This document shows positions 17,134 to 26,643 of a DNA stretch of 64,000 bases, piece after piece (position 1 is the stretch's first letter; the number at the start of each line of letters is the position of its first letter). The stretch comes from Paramacrobiotus metropolitanus (taxonomy: Eukaryota > Tardigrada > Eutardigrada > Parachela > Macrobiotidae): the NCBI RefSeq assembly GCF_019649055.1, contig NW_026570230.1:1054001-1118000 (forward strand), written 5' to 3'. The position numbers and the translations under genes are program-made. A model generated the notes under the pieces. The model did not search any database, was not told where the DNA came from, and worked only from the letters and a program-made list of their open reading frames with translations.

Positions 17134-20032
17134 TCGGTTGGTCGTAGACTCTTCCGTACCGGTTGGGCTGTGTTCCCTGAGCCGGTATCCGACCTTGTAT
17201 TAGTCGGTGTAGGGGCACCCGACCTTGTTGGTCGGAGCTATCCTCTCCGTTCTGTCCGTCCTGCCGCTGGTCGGTCGTGTTGAATGACCGAGCCCTCGCT
17301 CGTTCAAAGTCGAACGGCGGGTTCTGGCGGAGGAAGTTCGGATTGGAGTTCGTCCTTGGTGGGCGATATACTTGTATGCCCGGTCTCAGTGGCGGGACTG
17401 GGAGACGTTCGGCGTCTGTTGCTTGGTCTCCTCTCACGTTAGGTACCGGCGCGTACGTTGTTGTCCGCGTCGCGTACGAGGTGCTGGTATATGCACCGGC
17501 AGACGTCGTTGTCGCCACGTTCGACGTTGGCACTCGCGGTGCCGCGGTCGACGTATTGTGTTCCGGTTCCGGAGCAGCCGGAACTGTTGGTGGTTGTGGG
17601 ATTGTTCCCACGCTTGGGTCGGTCGTTACGACTCCGACGAAGTAGGAGGTGTTGTTCTCCTTCTCCGCCATTTGCTGGGTTGGGTTGATTCCCCACAGGA
17701 TGTCACTGATTGTTCGTGACGGCTGTTGATCCTGTGCCATGGACGTCCGGTATGAGGGAGGTTCAACCCGGCTGTGTTCCCGGTATGAAGGTAGTTCGAC
17801 CTGGCTTTGTTCCAGGTGCCTCTTCTCTTCCCTCAGACACCGTGTTTCCGTGTCCATCTCGTCCATTTGCCGCATCATCTCCGTTAGATTGCGGGCGGCT
17901 TGTTCGCCAAAGTCGTATAGTTCGACTTCGCGGGCTTCCAGGTAAACGATGCGGCCGTGTTGCGCCTCGTTTACCTTTCGAGCCTCGTTCAGGCTGTACT
18001 CCAGTTGAGCTCGGAGTTTCTGTTCCTCCTTGAGGGCTTGGTTCAGTCCATGAACCTGGTCGGCTAGCTGAGCGTTTGCTTCCACCAGGTCGACATCGGC
18101 TGTCCTTTGGTTAGGAAAGCCCATGTCTCGAGCGTTCGCGTCGATGAATCGACGTCCCGTTCTGACGAAGAGGAGTTCCATCTCCGACTCGAGTTCGTCG
18201 GTTCGTTGTGTTAGTCGGTCGATCTCGTTATCGGCCTTCTTCAACTCCACCGCATACCTATCGACTTCGTGTCGATAGACTTCGGCCTCTTCGTTGGCCT
18301 GGTTGAGTTGCTGGTGGAACGCTCCTGCTGCCTGTTCCGACTCGACCAGTGCGGTCTGGACATCGGCCAGGTCTTTTTGTGCTTCTTCGAGCGCTTTGTG
18401 CGCCTCGTCAAGCTCCTTTTTGATTTCGAAGACGGCTGCGGTTGAGCGTTCCAACATGCCAGTAAGTATGGCGATTTGGTCGTCTTCGTATCGACACGGT
18501 AAGTCAGCTCGCTTTAATATGGCGTTGAGCCGGTCGATTTCCCGTTGTTGGGTGGCGATGCCCTTGTTAGCATCGGCCATGTCTCGTTCCCATTTCCTCC
18601 GTTCGATCTTATGGGTGTCCTCCGAGTTTCGGAGGGATCCTTCTGCCGAGTCGACGATTTTGTCCGCCAAAACGATCTGTGTGATCAGTTTATGGCATCT
18701 CGCTCGGAGTAGGTCGAGATCGTTAATCTTCTCGGGCGGTGTTGCCGCGATCCACTTCTTGGCCGTGTATTCGAGTGCACTGGCCTGGTATCCGAGATTC
18801 TCCTTATCGGACTTGGGTGGTGTGGTGAAAAATCCATCCGCACTATTCGGTCTTGACGCGTTTGTTGCCTCAAAGACTTCGTTTGTCGGTGATGGAGTAC
18901 TACCAAGTTCGCCGGTTCCGAACATTGGTGGTGACGATCTCAATGTCTGGTCGACAGGTCGACTTTGTGTCGCCTTAGTCGACTTCACCGTTTGTTGAGC
19001 TTCGGTTGCTCGAGTCGACTCGCTTCCAGTTGGCGAAGGTCGGCTCAACGGCGAAATTATCCGTTCGTTGGGTGCCGGCATGTTGGTCGGCGATCCGGCT
19101 GGGTGAGGGCCGCTTCGTGGCGGTACCTCGGAATCTGTCGTTCCTGCCGGTGATTTAGTCGACTGGACGGTCGCATCCGACTTTGTGTCGGCTGGTTGCC
19201 GTTCCAGGCTAGTCGGTTGCTTATTGCCGACTTCCTTTTCTCCGACCTCGGTGGTCGGCGTCTGTTGACCGACCTTCGAGACTGGCGAAATCCTTCCGAC
19301 CTGTGTGGTCGGTCGGACGTTGCCGACTTCTGTTGTCGGTTTCTCCATTCCGTTCGAGGTCGGCTGTCCGGCCTCTTTCGTTAGTGGTAGGTCGACCTTC
19401 GGTTGGTCGACTTCCTTTGCTGAGGGCTGGCCGACCATTTGTTGGTCGGCTTCCTTAGTCGGTGATTGTGTACCGACTTCTTTGGTCGGAGATTTTCGCT
19501 CGACCTGTGTGGTCGGCGATTTCCGTCCGACTTGGTTAGTCGGTATGTCCGTGTTGGACGAGGTTGGCTTCGGCACTTCTTCCGTCCTGTTGGGTGATTG
19601 CCGTCCAAGCTCGGTGGCTTTTGTAGCCGTTACCGAGTCTGGAGCTCCGTGTGAGCTCGACTGTTGGTCGGCATGAGACAATGTGGTCTCTGCCTGCAGC
19701 TGTTCCACATCCCCCCCGGTCGGGTGGGACGGGGCTGCTACGTCAGCTGGGGCTTCCAGGAATGTTTTATCCCTGGCGTCCTCGAAACTATCATCCGAAG
19801 TTGGATTCGAGTCAGCGAGGAGAATCCGTTCGTTGCGTCTCTCCTTCGCTTCGGCCGACTTAGTCGAGTCGGTTGAGGACGGCTGACTTTTGTCCTGACC
19901 GGCGTACCGGAGTGAGTACTTTCCGGTCATGTTCGCACGCCGAGAATAGTCGGTGTTGAACTTTCTCGCGTATTCGTTTTCTCGAGGATTCGACATTGTT
20001 GTCGAATCAGGTCGGCTCTGGTGGAGCCTCAA
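16889..20032 (-). CDS. gag: Gag N-terminal coiled-coil protein, unusually long
   Basis: A 1,047-codon ORF opens the element. Residues 1-400 are low-complexity, rich in Pro, Ser, Thr, Lys and Gln, with many short tandem units of the type SPTKEVG, PTTQVG and PTTEVG (about 165-270). Residues about 440-740 form a long heptad-rich coiled coil (for example KELDEAHKALEEAQ). Two proline-Tyr motifs follow (LPSY and PPSY, about 750-765). PPxY is a known ESCRT/Nedd4 recruitment motif in retroviral Gag, so a budding-like role is conceivable here but is inference. The last 250 residues are Pro/Gln/Tyr-rich. The final 20 or so codons before the stop at 16,889 are out of character, which marks the first shift towards the capsid frame. 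ATGs at 20,032 and 36 bases later could both serve as start. Confidence 0.75.
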   Translation of the reverse strand: MRLHQSRPDSTTMSNPRENEYARKFNTDYSRRANMTGKYSLRYAGQDKSQPSSTDSTKSAEAKERRNERILLADSNPTSDDSFEDARDKTFLEAPADVAAPSHPTGGDVEQLQAETTLSHADQQSSSHGAPDSVTATKATELGRQSPNRTEEVPKPTSSNTDIPTNQVGRKSPTTQVERKSPTKEVGTQSPTKEADQQMVGQPSAKEVDQPKVDLPLTKEAGQPTSNGMEKPTTEVGNVRPTTQVGRISPVSKVGQQTPTTEVGEKEVGNKQPTSLERQPADTKSDATVQSTKSPAGTTDSEVPPRSGPHPAGSPTNMPAPNERIISPLSRPSPTGSESTRATEAQQTVKSTKATQSRPVDQTLRSSPPMFGTGELGSTPSPTNEVFEATNASRPNSADGFFTTPPKSDKENLGYQASALEYTAKKWIAATPPEKINDLDLLRARCHKLITQIVLADKIVDSAEGSLRNSEDTHKIERRKWERDMADANKGIATQQREIDRLNAILKRADLPCRYEDDQIAILTGMLERSTAAVFEIKKELDEAHKALEEAQKDLADVQTALVESEQAAGAFHQQLNQANEEAEVYRHEVDRYAVELKKADNEIDRLTQRTDELESEMELLFVRTGRRFIDANARDMGFPNQRTADVDLVEANAQLADQVHGLNQALKEEQKLRAQLEYSLNEARKVNEAQHGRIVYLEAREVELYDFGEQAARNLTEMMRQMDEMDTETRCLREEKRHLEQSQVELPSYREHSRVEPPSYRTSMAQDQQPSRTISDILWGINPTQQMAEKENNTSYFVGVVTTDPSVGTIPQPPTVPAAPEPEHNTSTAAPRVPTSNVATTTSAGAYTSTSYATRTTTYAPVPNVRGDQATDAERLPVPPLRPGIQVYRPPRTNSNPNFLRQNPPFDFERARARSFNTTDQRQDGQNGEDSSDQQGRVPLHRLIQGRIPAQGTQPNRYGRVYDQPSGFYPQAPRQNRAPPPQQYGGQPQRPRHEDQAQARYPQQDGYDGYDEEAYQQGHTKTNKVTYHMPTLHPPRLHNKLRRWHT

Positions 20033-21790
20033 AGGTTTTATTAGTTAAAGAAGAGAAAATCGAACAATCCTCTGTGTGAGGATGTTCGATGAAATCGGGA
20101 ACGTCTTTTGGTTCAGGAACTTCCGAGGGTCAGGAACGTCCGGTGAGATGTTGTTGTTGTTGTTGTTGTGTCTGTTGGTGACTCAGTACACAGGGTTAAT
20201 ATGCAGTACTATGGTACGGTACAGTACGTTATAGTAGTACGGTGTAGTACGTCCTATACTACTGTGCTGACCAGTGTGACGTAACAGGTTAAGTGGTCTT
20301 GCACTTCTGCATACGTCACAGAATGCGAGCCGCGTGCAAAATTTACAAAAAACGATGAATCACGCCTATGTTAGGCTATGGGAACTTTCCCCTGCACTCT
20401 GATTGGCTGCCTCTTAAGTACTGATAAGCGGTCGTTATGACGTCACAAGGAAGTTCGAGAATTTTCGCGCTATTTCCCGCGAGAAAAACAAATTATTTTT
20501 GCTCGGCTAGAAAGTTTATCTAGTCGGATTTTTGAGTTTTTAACCGTTAGGAATTAGTTTTATTAATTAAGGAAATTTTCTGGTGGTCGAAACACCGTTA
20601 GAAATCAAAAACAAGAGAGTTTCCGACCTGTTGCCGGTTAGCCTTTGTCTAACTGTCTAGACAGGTTCGTTGACCTAGCAGGTCGGTTCTCGACCAAAAG
20701 CAAAATTCCGAGTCGGTTTCTCCGTCAGAAATTACTTTTTAACCGTTAAAAAGTTAAATTTTACGGATAGAATTCGTTTTCTACCGTTAGAAAGTGAAAA
20801 GCCGACCTAGTTGCGGCTAAGATCGACATAGAACCGTTACTTTACCGGTGTCGGTGTCGGTGTCGGTTCCGCTCGATTTCCTCCGTCCGAGGTCGGAAAT
20901 CCGTCGTTTCCGAGTAAAAATCCGCCGTTAAAGTTGCGGGTCGGTGTTCAAACCGATGGTCCCCGTATTATTGGAGTAATCCGTTCGCGCTGCAGACTCT
21001 CGTTCGAGTCTGATCCGTCAGTTGGGAGAATTCCGTGCTGTTGGGAATGTGCTCTTCAATGTGGAAGAGACAGAGAAACTGTGCTCACCAGCTGGGTGAG
21101 AATCACTTCAGTGATCCTCGTTTTCCTCAGCTGTAAGACGATGCGATCAGTCCGATCGACAGTCAATGCAGAGATTGCTTCAGCAATCTGTCTGACAGTG
21201 ACTGAAAAGGTTCCTCACGAGTTCTCCGTAATTGAAGCCTTCACCGTCTCCTCAAAGGTTCCGTAGGAAGGAAAACCAGAAAAGATGCTGCTACCATGTA
21301 ACAGACAAGCACGAGGAGATCACGAGTGATGCTTTATTGTACAAATAAAGGGGGAACAATGCTGCGTAATAGCAGGAAAGCAAGAACAAATGGCTAAATC
21401 AACAAATGGCAATGGAACAAATGGCAAATAGCAGTGATGGCTAAATCTAGCAAGTGTGTGCTAAAGTCGGTTCTTGAGCGTCTTCAAGGCGTGTAAAGAA
21501 GCAACTGGCGGCAAGCACGTGCTGTGTGCCATCAGCTGTGTGATGATGCGCAGACTGGACTCTATCCAACGCGAGCGTATGAACGCTGAGTCATACTGCG
21601 AAAGAGGAACGAGAGAGCAAGTGTGGCTCAGTGTATGCGCTGCGTATATCCGCTTCAGCGGATGAGTGCAGTGCAGCAGCACACGTACGTACAGTGAGAG
21701 AGGTGGTAACGGCAAGCAATGGTGCAAGTACGTCCTGTGTGGACCGTACGCACCAGGCGCAGTCGTACGCCTCTGACAAATAATAATACA
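20033..21790 (-). other. Leader and candidate 5' LTR zone of the Ty3 element
   Basis: No ORF of note lies here. Read on the minus strand this zone precedes gag, so it must hold the 5' LTR and leader. Features seen are a GTT/TGT microsatellite at about 20,151-20,171, repeated units of the type CCGTTAGAAA or CCGTTAAAA between about 20,540 and 20,930, a GTCGGT triple at about 20,851, AATAAA-type signals on both strands near 21,333-21,350, and several perfect hairpins between 20,993 and 21,663. I could not find a convincing primer-binding site or TG...CA ends, and without the second LTR the exact limits stay open. The outer edge is bounded by the host exon starting at 21,838. Confidence 0.5.
20059..20090. 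repeat. 13-bp hairpin in the gag leader, loop TGTGT
   Basis: The plus strand reads ATCGAAC, a single A, ATCCTC, TGTGT, GAGGAT, GTTCGAT. Both stem blocks (7 and 6 bp) pair perfectly and only one A is bulged. It lies 27 bases upstream of the gag ATG on the minus strand, so in the element RNA it forms a strong stem-loop directly before the start codon. It carries the same TNTGT loop as the hairpins scattered through the element and is the longest member of that family. A translation or packaging signal is possible but unproven. Confidence 0.8.
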
Positions 21791-21837
21791 ATATTAAGGA
21801 CGCTCAATCAGAAGTAACATAACGCAATGCTCCACAG

Positions 21838-24800
21838 TGCGAAGAGTACAAGCTGTACAATCCACAAAGCAGGGAGGCTCAAATTCAACTTGATTTAGAC
21901 GGAAGTGGCTACCTGGAACCGTTTCCGGTGTTATGCAAATTTTTCGGTAAGTCAAAAAAGACCTTAAAAAAATTTTGTTAAACCGTACCAAATAAATAAC
22001 AAAAATACTTTTCATTTTTTTGTATAGTCGATGAACGAACAGAAACCCATGTTAATCACGACTCCATGGCCGAAACAGCCGTGGACGGGTATCAGTCTCC
22101 AGCATCGTATGTGCAGCATATACGATACAACGCATCTTGGTCCCAGCTGACCGCCCTCGTAAATTATTCTGCATCGTGTCGGCAGTACATCAAGTACACC
22201 TGCCTTAACGCTAAACTTTTGAGCAGTCCAGGTGTGTCACCGTTTTCTCTACTTTAATTCTTTAAAAAATTGTTATAAAGTTAAATGTTATTGGTATGTC
22301 CATTAAGTCGCTTACAGTTTTAACTGAACGGATAAAACTGACCGAGTTATTTCATACATTCATTTTGCTAGTAAACAAAAAGATTTATACTGCAACTTTG
22401 CATGATATGAGGTGCCCAATACGAATAAAGAAGTTCGGCAAAAACATTTGGCTGGAATTTGATAGTAAGTTCTTATTAATGCAACAGTGGGTCCGCCTTT
22501 CGGTTACTGGGTCAGCCGAACTAACCAGAAGATGATTAACTGGGGCGGTGCATCTCCTGGAACACCCATGTGTGCATGCGGCTTAACCGACAGCTGCTTC
22601 CAGCGTACAAGGTTTGTTCAAGTCAAACTTCTTGTTCTCATGTCGTAAAATGTTATGAATCTGATCTTTTATTCTGTTTAGAGGCTGTAACTGTGATACA
22701 GATGAAAATCCCCTACGAAACACTTGGCTGACCGACGAAGGCTGGTTGGCACACAAAGACCACCTTCCGGTACGTCAGCTGCTGTTTGGAGATACGGGAA
22801 TAGCGGACGACCGAAAAGAATCAAGATATCAACTTGGTCCACTTATTTGCGAAGGGAATTGTAAGCTATCGAAAATACACGGTAGTTACCGCATTAAAAA
22901 ATACTTAGTTCAAGTGTCTGCTTTTACAGCCATAATTGACAATGCCGTGACCTTTTGGCGGCAAGACGCCACGTTGGTTTTTCCGTATTTTGAATGGACA
23001 GAGGGTGACATATACTTCCATTTTCGAACAACTGTCGAATCGGGAGTATTTATCCACGCGCAGGGTTTGTCCGATGAAATCAAAGTGATTCTGATCGGTC
23101 CAACCGAAATCCAGTTCGAGTATACCGCCGGAAACGGGCCACGAAGTGTCAGTTTGCATGTGACACGCCCGTTGAACGACAACCAGTGGCATTCCGTGCT
23201 GGTGGAACGAAATCGTAAAGAGGCGCGCATTAGAGTTGATGGAGCACTGAGCGCCGATTTGGCGGTGACGGAAGCAGAATACCGAGAGATGCAACTGGGT
23301 TACGATTTAATGGTACAAATCTGATATGCACATCTTGGTTGTTGTACTGCTTACCGGTTAGCGGAGAATACTTCATGCATCGGCTAAAAACCATCGATAA
23401 CAAATTATTAGCAGTATAAAAAAGTGTTGGCAAGATATTTATTTAGAAAGAAAAAAAGAAAAATGTATAGAAAAATTATAAAAAATCCCAATCAGTTTTT
23501 CGACAGAGTTATTACGAGAATGTGACGTTTATGCTAGATTGGAGCGGCGACAGATTTATCCGGTGGCTTCGTCGGATGCCTGCGTTCACTGTTCGTAAAC
23601 GGACTCCAGTATAACCTGCGATTAATTGCTGAATTGGGAGCGTATGGGTTACTCCCCGGATGCGTTGGAAAATGTGATAAAAGTCCATGCATGAACAATG
23701 GAGTCTGCCAGGAACGATACGATTCGTATAAGTGCGACTGCCGGTTTACTGCTTTTCGCGGACCACTTTGTTCGGATGGTAATTCAGTCATATCATAATT
23801 CGTACAATTTGTTTTTCTTATTAAGAAACACCGGTATCTTTTTATGGTAAAATAAACCGGGCAAACCTTATATATGTTATTATTATTTACAGAAATCGGC
23901 GCTCATTTCCGCACAGAGGACCAAGTCGAATACCACTTTACAAATAACTCGATTTCCACTGTCGAAGAGCATATCCATGTCGGCTTCGTCACGACCGAGC
24001 CGCGGGGACTGCTGATGCAGATTGTTGGTGCACATAACGAGTACATCTCCGTGGAGATATCCAATGCCGGTACTATTCGGGTGGCCTTTGATCTGGGCTT
24101 CCAGCGCCAAGAGCTGTATGAGGAATCGCACTACTATCCTAATGGACAGTTTCACGACATCCATGTGTGGAGATCCAACGAAGGCCGAACGATTAATATA
24201 CAGGTTGAATTCAACTGACCACCACGCCAAATTTCATACATTTAATTATTTTTATTAATATTTTTTTTGCACCGAGCGCGAAGCGCGAGGTGCTGCAATA
24301 AGTCTTCGGCAAGAGCATAAAATTTGTCTGACGCCACGAAGAGCGTACGTCACGCTTTTCCAATTCCACAACCCCAATACCATTTCCCAGTGGTATTGGC
24401 GCTCGCGCTCGTGCAATAATGTGGTTCGCAACCACCACTAGTTACATATGATTTTATTTTTCTTTTTTTTATGGTAAAGCGGTTTAATGGATGCATTGCA
24501 GGCGGATGGGTACTACATCGTGTCGCGGACATACCGGATCGGCAAGAAGCAAGACGCACAGTTGAACGATGTCCGGACAATATATCTCGGTCGTAACAGT
24601 GAGGAAACATCCTTCAGTGTTCTATTGCAACGTAAATCACGCGCAATTGCTTTCGATTAAAATTAGATTCGATGCGCGAGAGGGAAGGATTCCTGGGGTG
24701 CCTATCGCGCGTGTCCTTCGAAGATTTTTTCATTCTCAAACAGCTCTTCCAGCAAAACCCGCCAGCTAACGTGAGAGCGAACCGTCGTCTACGCGAAGAC

Positions 24801-25433
24801 TGGTGCGATGTGCAGCCGGCGACACATCCACCCGAGCCGGTTCCGCTTCGACCCGAGCTATACTTCAGGTCGCCGGTTGGTCCGAACGCGGCACATCCAG
24901 TTGGTCTAGAGGTCGATCAGTCTGGTACTGCCCATGAAACTTTACTCGGAAGTAGGCAGAATCTCATCACGTTAATCCACGAATATGTACTGATTATACT
25001 TGACGTACACATACTTTCTTGTTTTCCAGTCATTCTCGCCACGGTAACCATCCTCCTTCTCATCTGCTTATTTTTGCTCGCTCGATGTATCGTCCGTAAA
25101 AGACAAGCTGCCAAGGTACGTGAACTCTTCGGTGTTCGCCTGATTTCCAGTATCGTAAACAAAAAGCCTGGACTTTAGGCTTCGTGTGCTGCGACGCGGA
25201 GGTTTGAAAGGACAGCTGTATCTGTAGAGGATGAAACCGTTGAAGACTTGACTAGTCCAGAATCGCCGGATGTACAGAACGAAGCGGCTGCCGCCGAAAT
25301 TCTGCAGCAGGAAAATGGGCAGACAGAAATTCTTGCTGTACGCGAAACGTTGATGCCTATCAGTATTGCCGTCAACGCTGGTGGTGCGGCGAGAAAAAAG
25401 AAAAAAGTCCGCATTAAAGAATGCACCTTGTAA
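21838..25433 (+). CDS. Neurexin-IV/Caspr-like adhesion protein, 3' half of gene
   Basis: Ten exons with agreeing phases encode 783 residues: 21838-21946, 22028-22231, 22488-22611, 22682-22860, 22930-23312, 23538-23778, 23893-24203, 24502-24598, 24667-25115, 25179-25433. Domain order is a fibrinogen-C-like start (DLDGSGYLEPFPVLC, YWVSRTNQKMINWGG, CACGL), a laminin-G domain (DNQWHSVLVERN), an EGF domain (CDKSPCMNNGVC), a second laminin-G, one transmembrane helix (VILATVTILLLICLFLLA) and a short cytoplasmic tail. This is the C-terminal architecture of neurexin IV/Caspr, an axo-glial and septate-junction adhesion protein. The usual N-terminal F5/8C, two laminin-G and first EGF domains are absent; the retroelement lies where they should be. 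The tail ends ECTL rather than the EYF-type ends I recall from Caspr and Nrx-IV. Exon 5 could alternatively start 21 bases earlier, in the same frame. Confidence 0.88.
24269..24414. mobile_element. MITE-like insertion in a neurexin-IV intron
   Basis: Inside the intron between exons 7 and 8, GCACCGAGCGCGA (24269-24281) is matched in inverted orientation by TCGCGCTCGTGC (24403-24414), with one base missing. Between them lies a 9-bp perfect hairpin (CCAATACCA/TGGTATTGG, 24374-24399). Just outside is another (GTGGTT/AACCAC, 24421-24435). GC content is clearly above that of the surrounding AT-rich intron. The short size, terminal inverted repeats and absence of coding capacity suggest a miniature inverted-repeat element, but no target-site duplication is evident. 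Confidence 0.35.
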
Positions 25434-26643
25434 ATATTCTTACAAATTTGGAGTTGTCTTTAACGCAAGAATTTACCGGAATTTGGCAAAAACTAAACCA
25501 TACACTGTAAATGTTAACCAATAGCCAAATACTGTAAGTGGTGAAGCACATAAAGGTTGTGAACGGTTACGGCGGCGAATATACCAGTCTTTGAAATATT
25601 TATCCGTGAACCGTTGTGAAATTAGCTTTCCGATTGTAAAACATCCATCGGCGCGATGACCGCCTGGAACACAAGAACGTGCGCTTAAATTGGGGGTATA
25701 ACGGATAATTACAGTATACTGCCGGTCAGCTAGAGTTTGCAGCTCCAGGTATTTGTTCGTACAGTGTTTGCTTGCTTAATTATTAAACAGCTTAGCGTCT
25801 AGAAGAATCACTTGTAAATTTGCTCGAGGTGTAAACCGTCACAAACCCGATGCCACCGACTTACAGTACAGCCGCTTACAAAAATTCTTCTAAGCTGTAA
25901 GTAACACAGTGAACATATGCGGCATACGAAATCATATTTTATACGCAGTCAGCCATTTATTTACACAAGCAGAACAAATACAAATACTACGAGTATTCAT
26001 TAGTACACAGATGCTAAATAATTTCAATCAAGCAACGAACTGAATTCAAAAAACAACAATTCGAAAATAAACCTATTATAACCAGATCCAAACAAATGCT
26101 TTCTTAAAAAGGGACTTTTCAGCGACGTTCTGGAATTCTCGCTGTCACTTTCTGGATAAACTGGAGGTTGGGAAAATGCAGAAAGTTGTGACTTGTGCGA
26201 AATATTCGCAAAGATCAAGGGCTTGGAGTGCGGCTGTATGAACCACATGATTCAGCATTTGCAATGGACGTAACAGAAGTATCCCTAAACCAGTGAAGCA
26301 AAATGAGCGTGTCTATTGCATGTACTTTTTACATCAAAATTCTGCAACAGGCAAAATCTAAGATGGTTTAGTTATGATTATTATTACCTATTATTATCCA
26401 ATTACAGTAGCCAACTCTTTCAAATAGATATATGTTACTATCCTAGGCTAATGGAAAATTCGTTCTATAAAATAATTGAAAATTTATGCTTTGTAAACTT
26501 ATACTTGAAAATTTTACGTTTTTTTTTGATTTTATAAAACAAAACTTAGCCAACCTAGAGTAGTTAGTTATTAACTATTCATGGAGAATATATTGATATT
26601 GGAGGCAGTATATATACCGGTATCAGATTTGTTCTCCCAAAAT
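25434..26643. other. Intergenic, between two convergent genes
   Basis: This AT-rich stretch lies between the stop of the neurexin-IV-like gene (plus) and the stop of an F-box gene (minus), so it should hold both 3' UTRs. No conserved ORF or repeat structure was seen. Confidence 0.5.

Larger units (their letters stand above)
1587..21663. repeat. Dispersed family of small perfect hairpins with constant loop
   Basis: Throughout the Ty3 element, stems of 4-8 bp with unrelated sequences flank a 5-base loop of the form TNTGT (plus strand). Examples: 3092-3106 (GGATC/GATCC, TTTGT), 3373-3389 (CTCATC/GATGAG, TCTGT), 5192-5208 (ACGACC/GGTCGT, TGTGT), 5398-5414 (TAGCCC/GGGCTA, TATGT), 13357-13373 (CCGACC/GGTCGG, TTTGT), 15356-15372 (CGTCAC/GTGACG, TTTGT), 15563-15577 (CCTCC/GGAGG, TTTGT) and 19430-19450 (GCCGACCA/TGGTCGGC, TTTGT). 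Others are at 3913, 4584, 5355, 6832, 7174, 8534, 14853, 16371, 18674, 18960, 19177, 19296 and 19501. They occur in gag, pol and the accessory ORFs, and in several reading contexts. I did not see comparable density in the host part of the window. Confidence 0.7.
1..21790 (-). mobile_element. Giant Ty3/gypsy-type LTR retroelement, left end outside window
   Basis: Between position 1 and about 21,700 nearly all minus-strand sequence is open in a few very long frames. The order is Gag (20,032 to about 15,779), Pol (15,782 to 8,199), then ORFs at 8,022-5,668, 5,568-1,554 and 1,737 to beyond base 1. Protease-RT-RNaseH-integrase order with an aspartic protease, YIDD reverse transcriptase and HHCC/DDE integrase defines a Ty3/gypsy element. 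It is more GC-rich than the flanks and strongly enriched in the words CCGAC and GTCGG. The right boundary is placed between the last internal hairpin (21,663) and a host exon at 21,838. The matching LTR must lie left of base 1, so LTR length, target-site duplication and age cannot be read here. More than 21 kb without reaching the second LTR is far longer than usual for this superfamily, whose members are mostly 5-12 kb. Confidence 0.9.

Noticed and set aside
865-20000. Dozens of plus-strand ORFs of 60-230 codons over the Ty3 region
   Set aside because: They are antisense shadows of long minus-strand frames, with biased Arg/Ser/Cys composition and no motifs.
20033-21790. tRNA primer-binding site and exact LTR ends
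   Set aside because: Several CCA/TG combinations exist (for example near 20,270), but none matches a known tRNA 3' end well, and the second LTR is not in the window.
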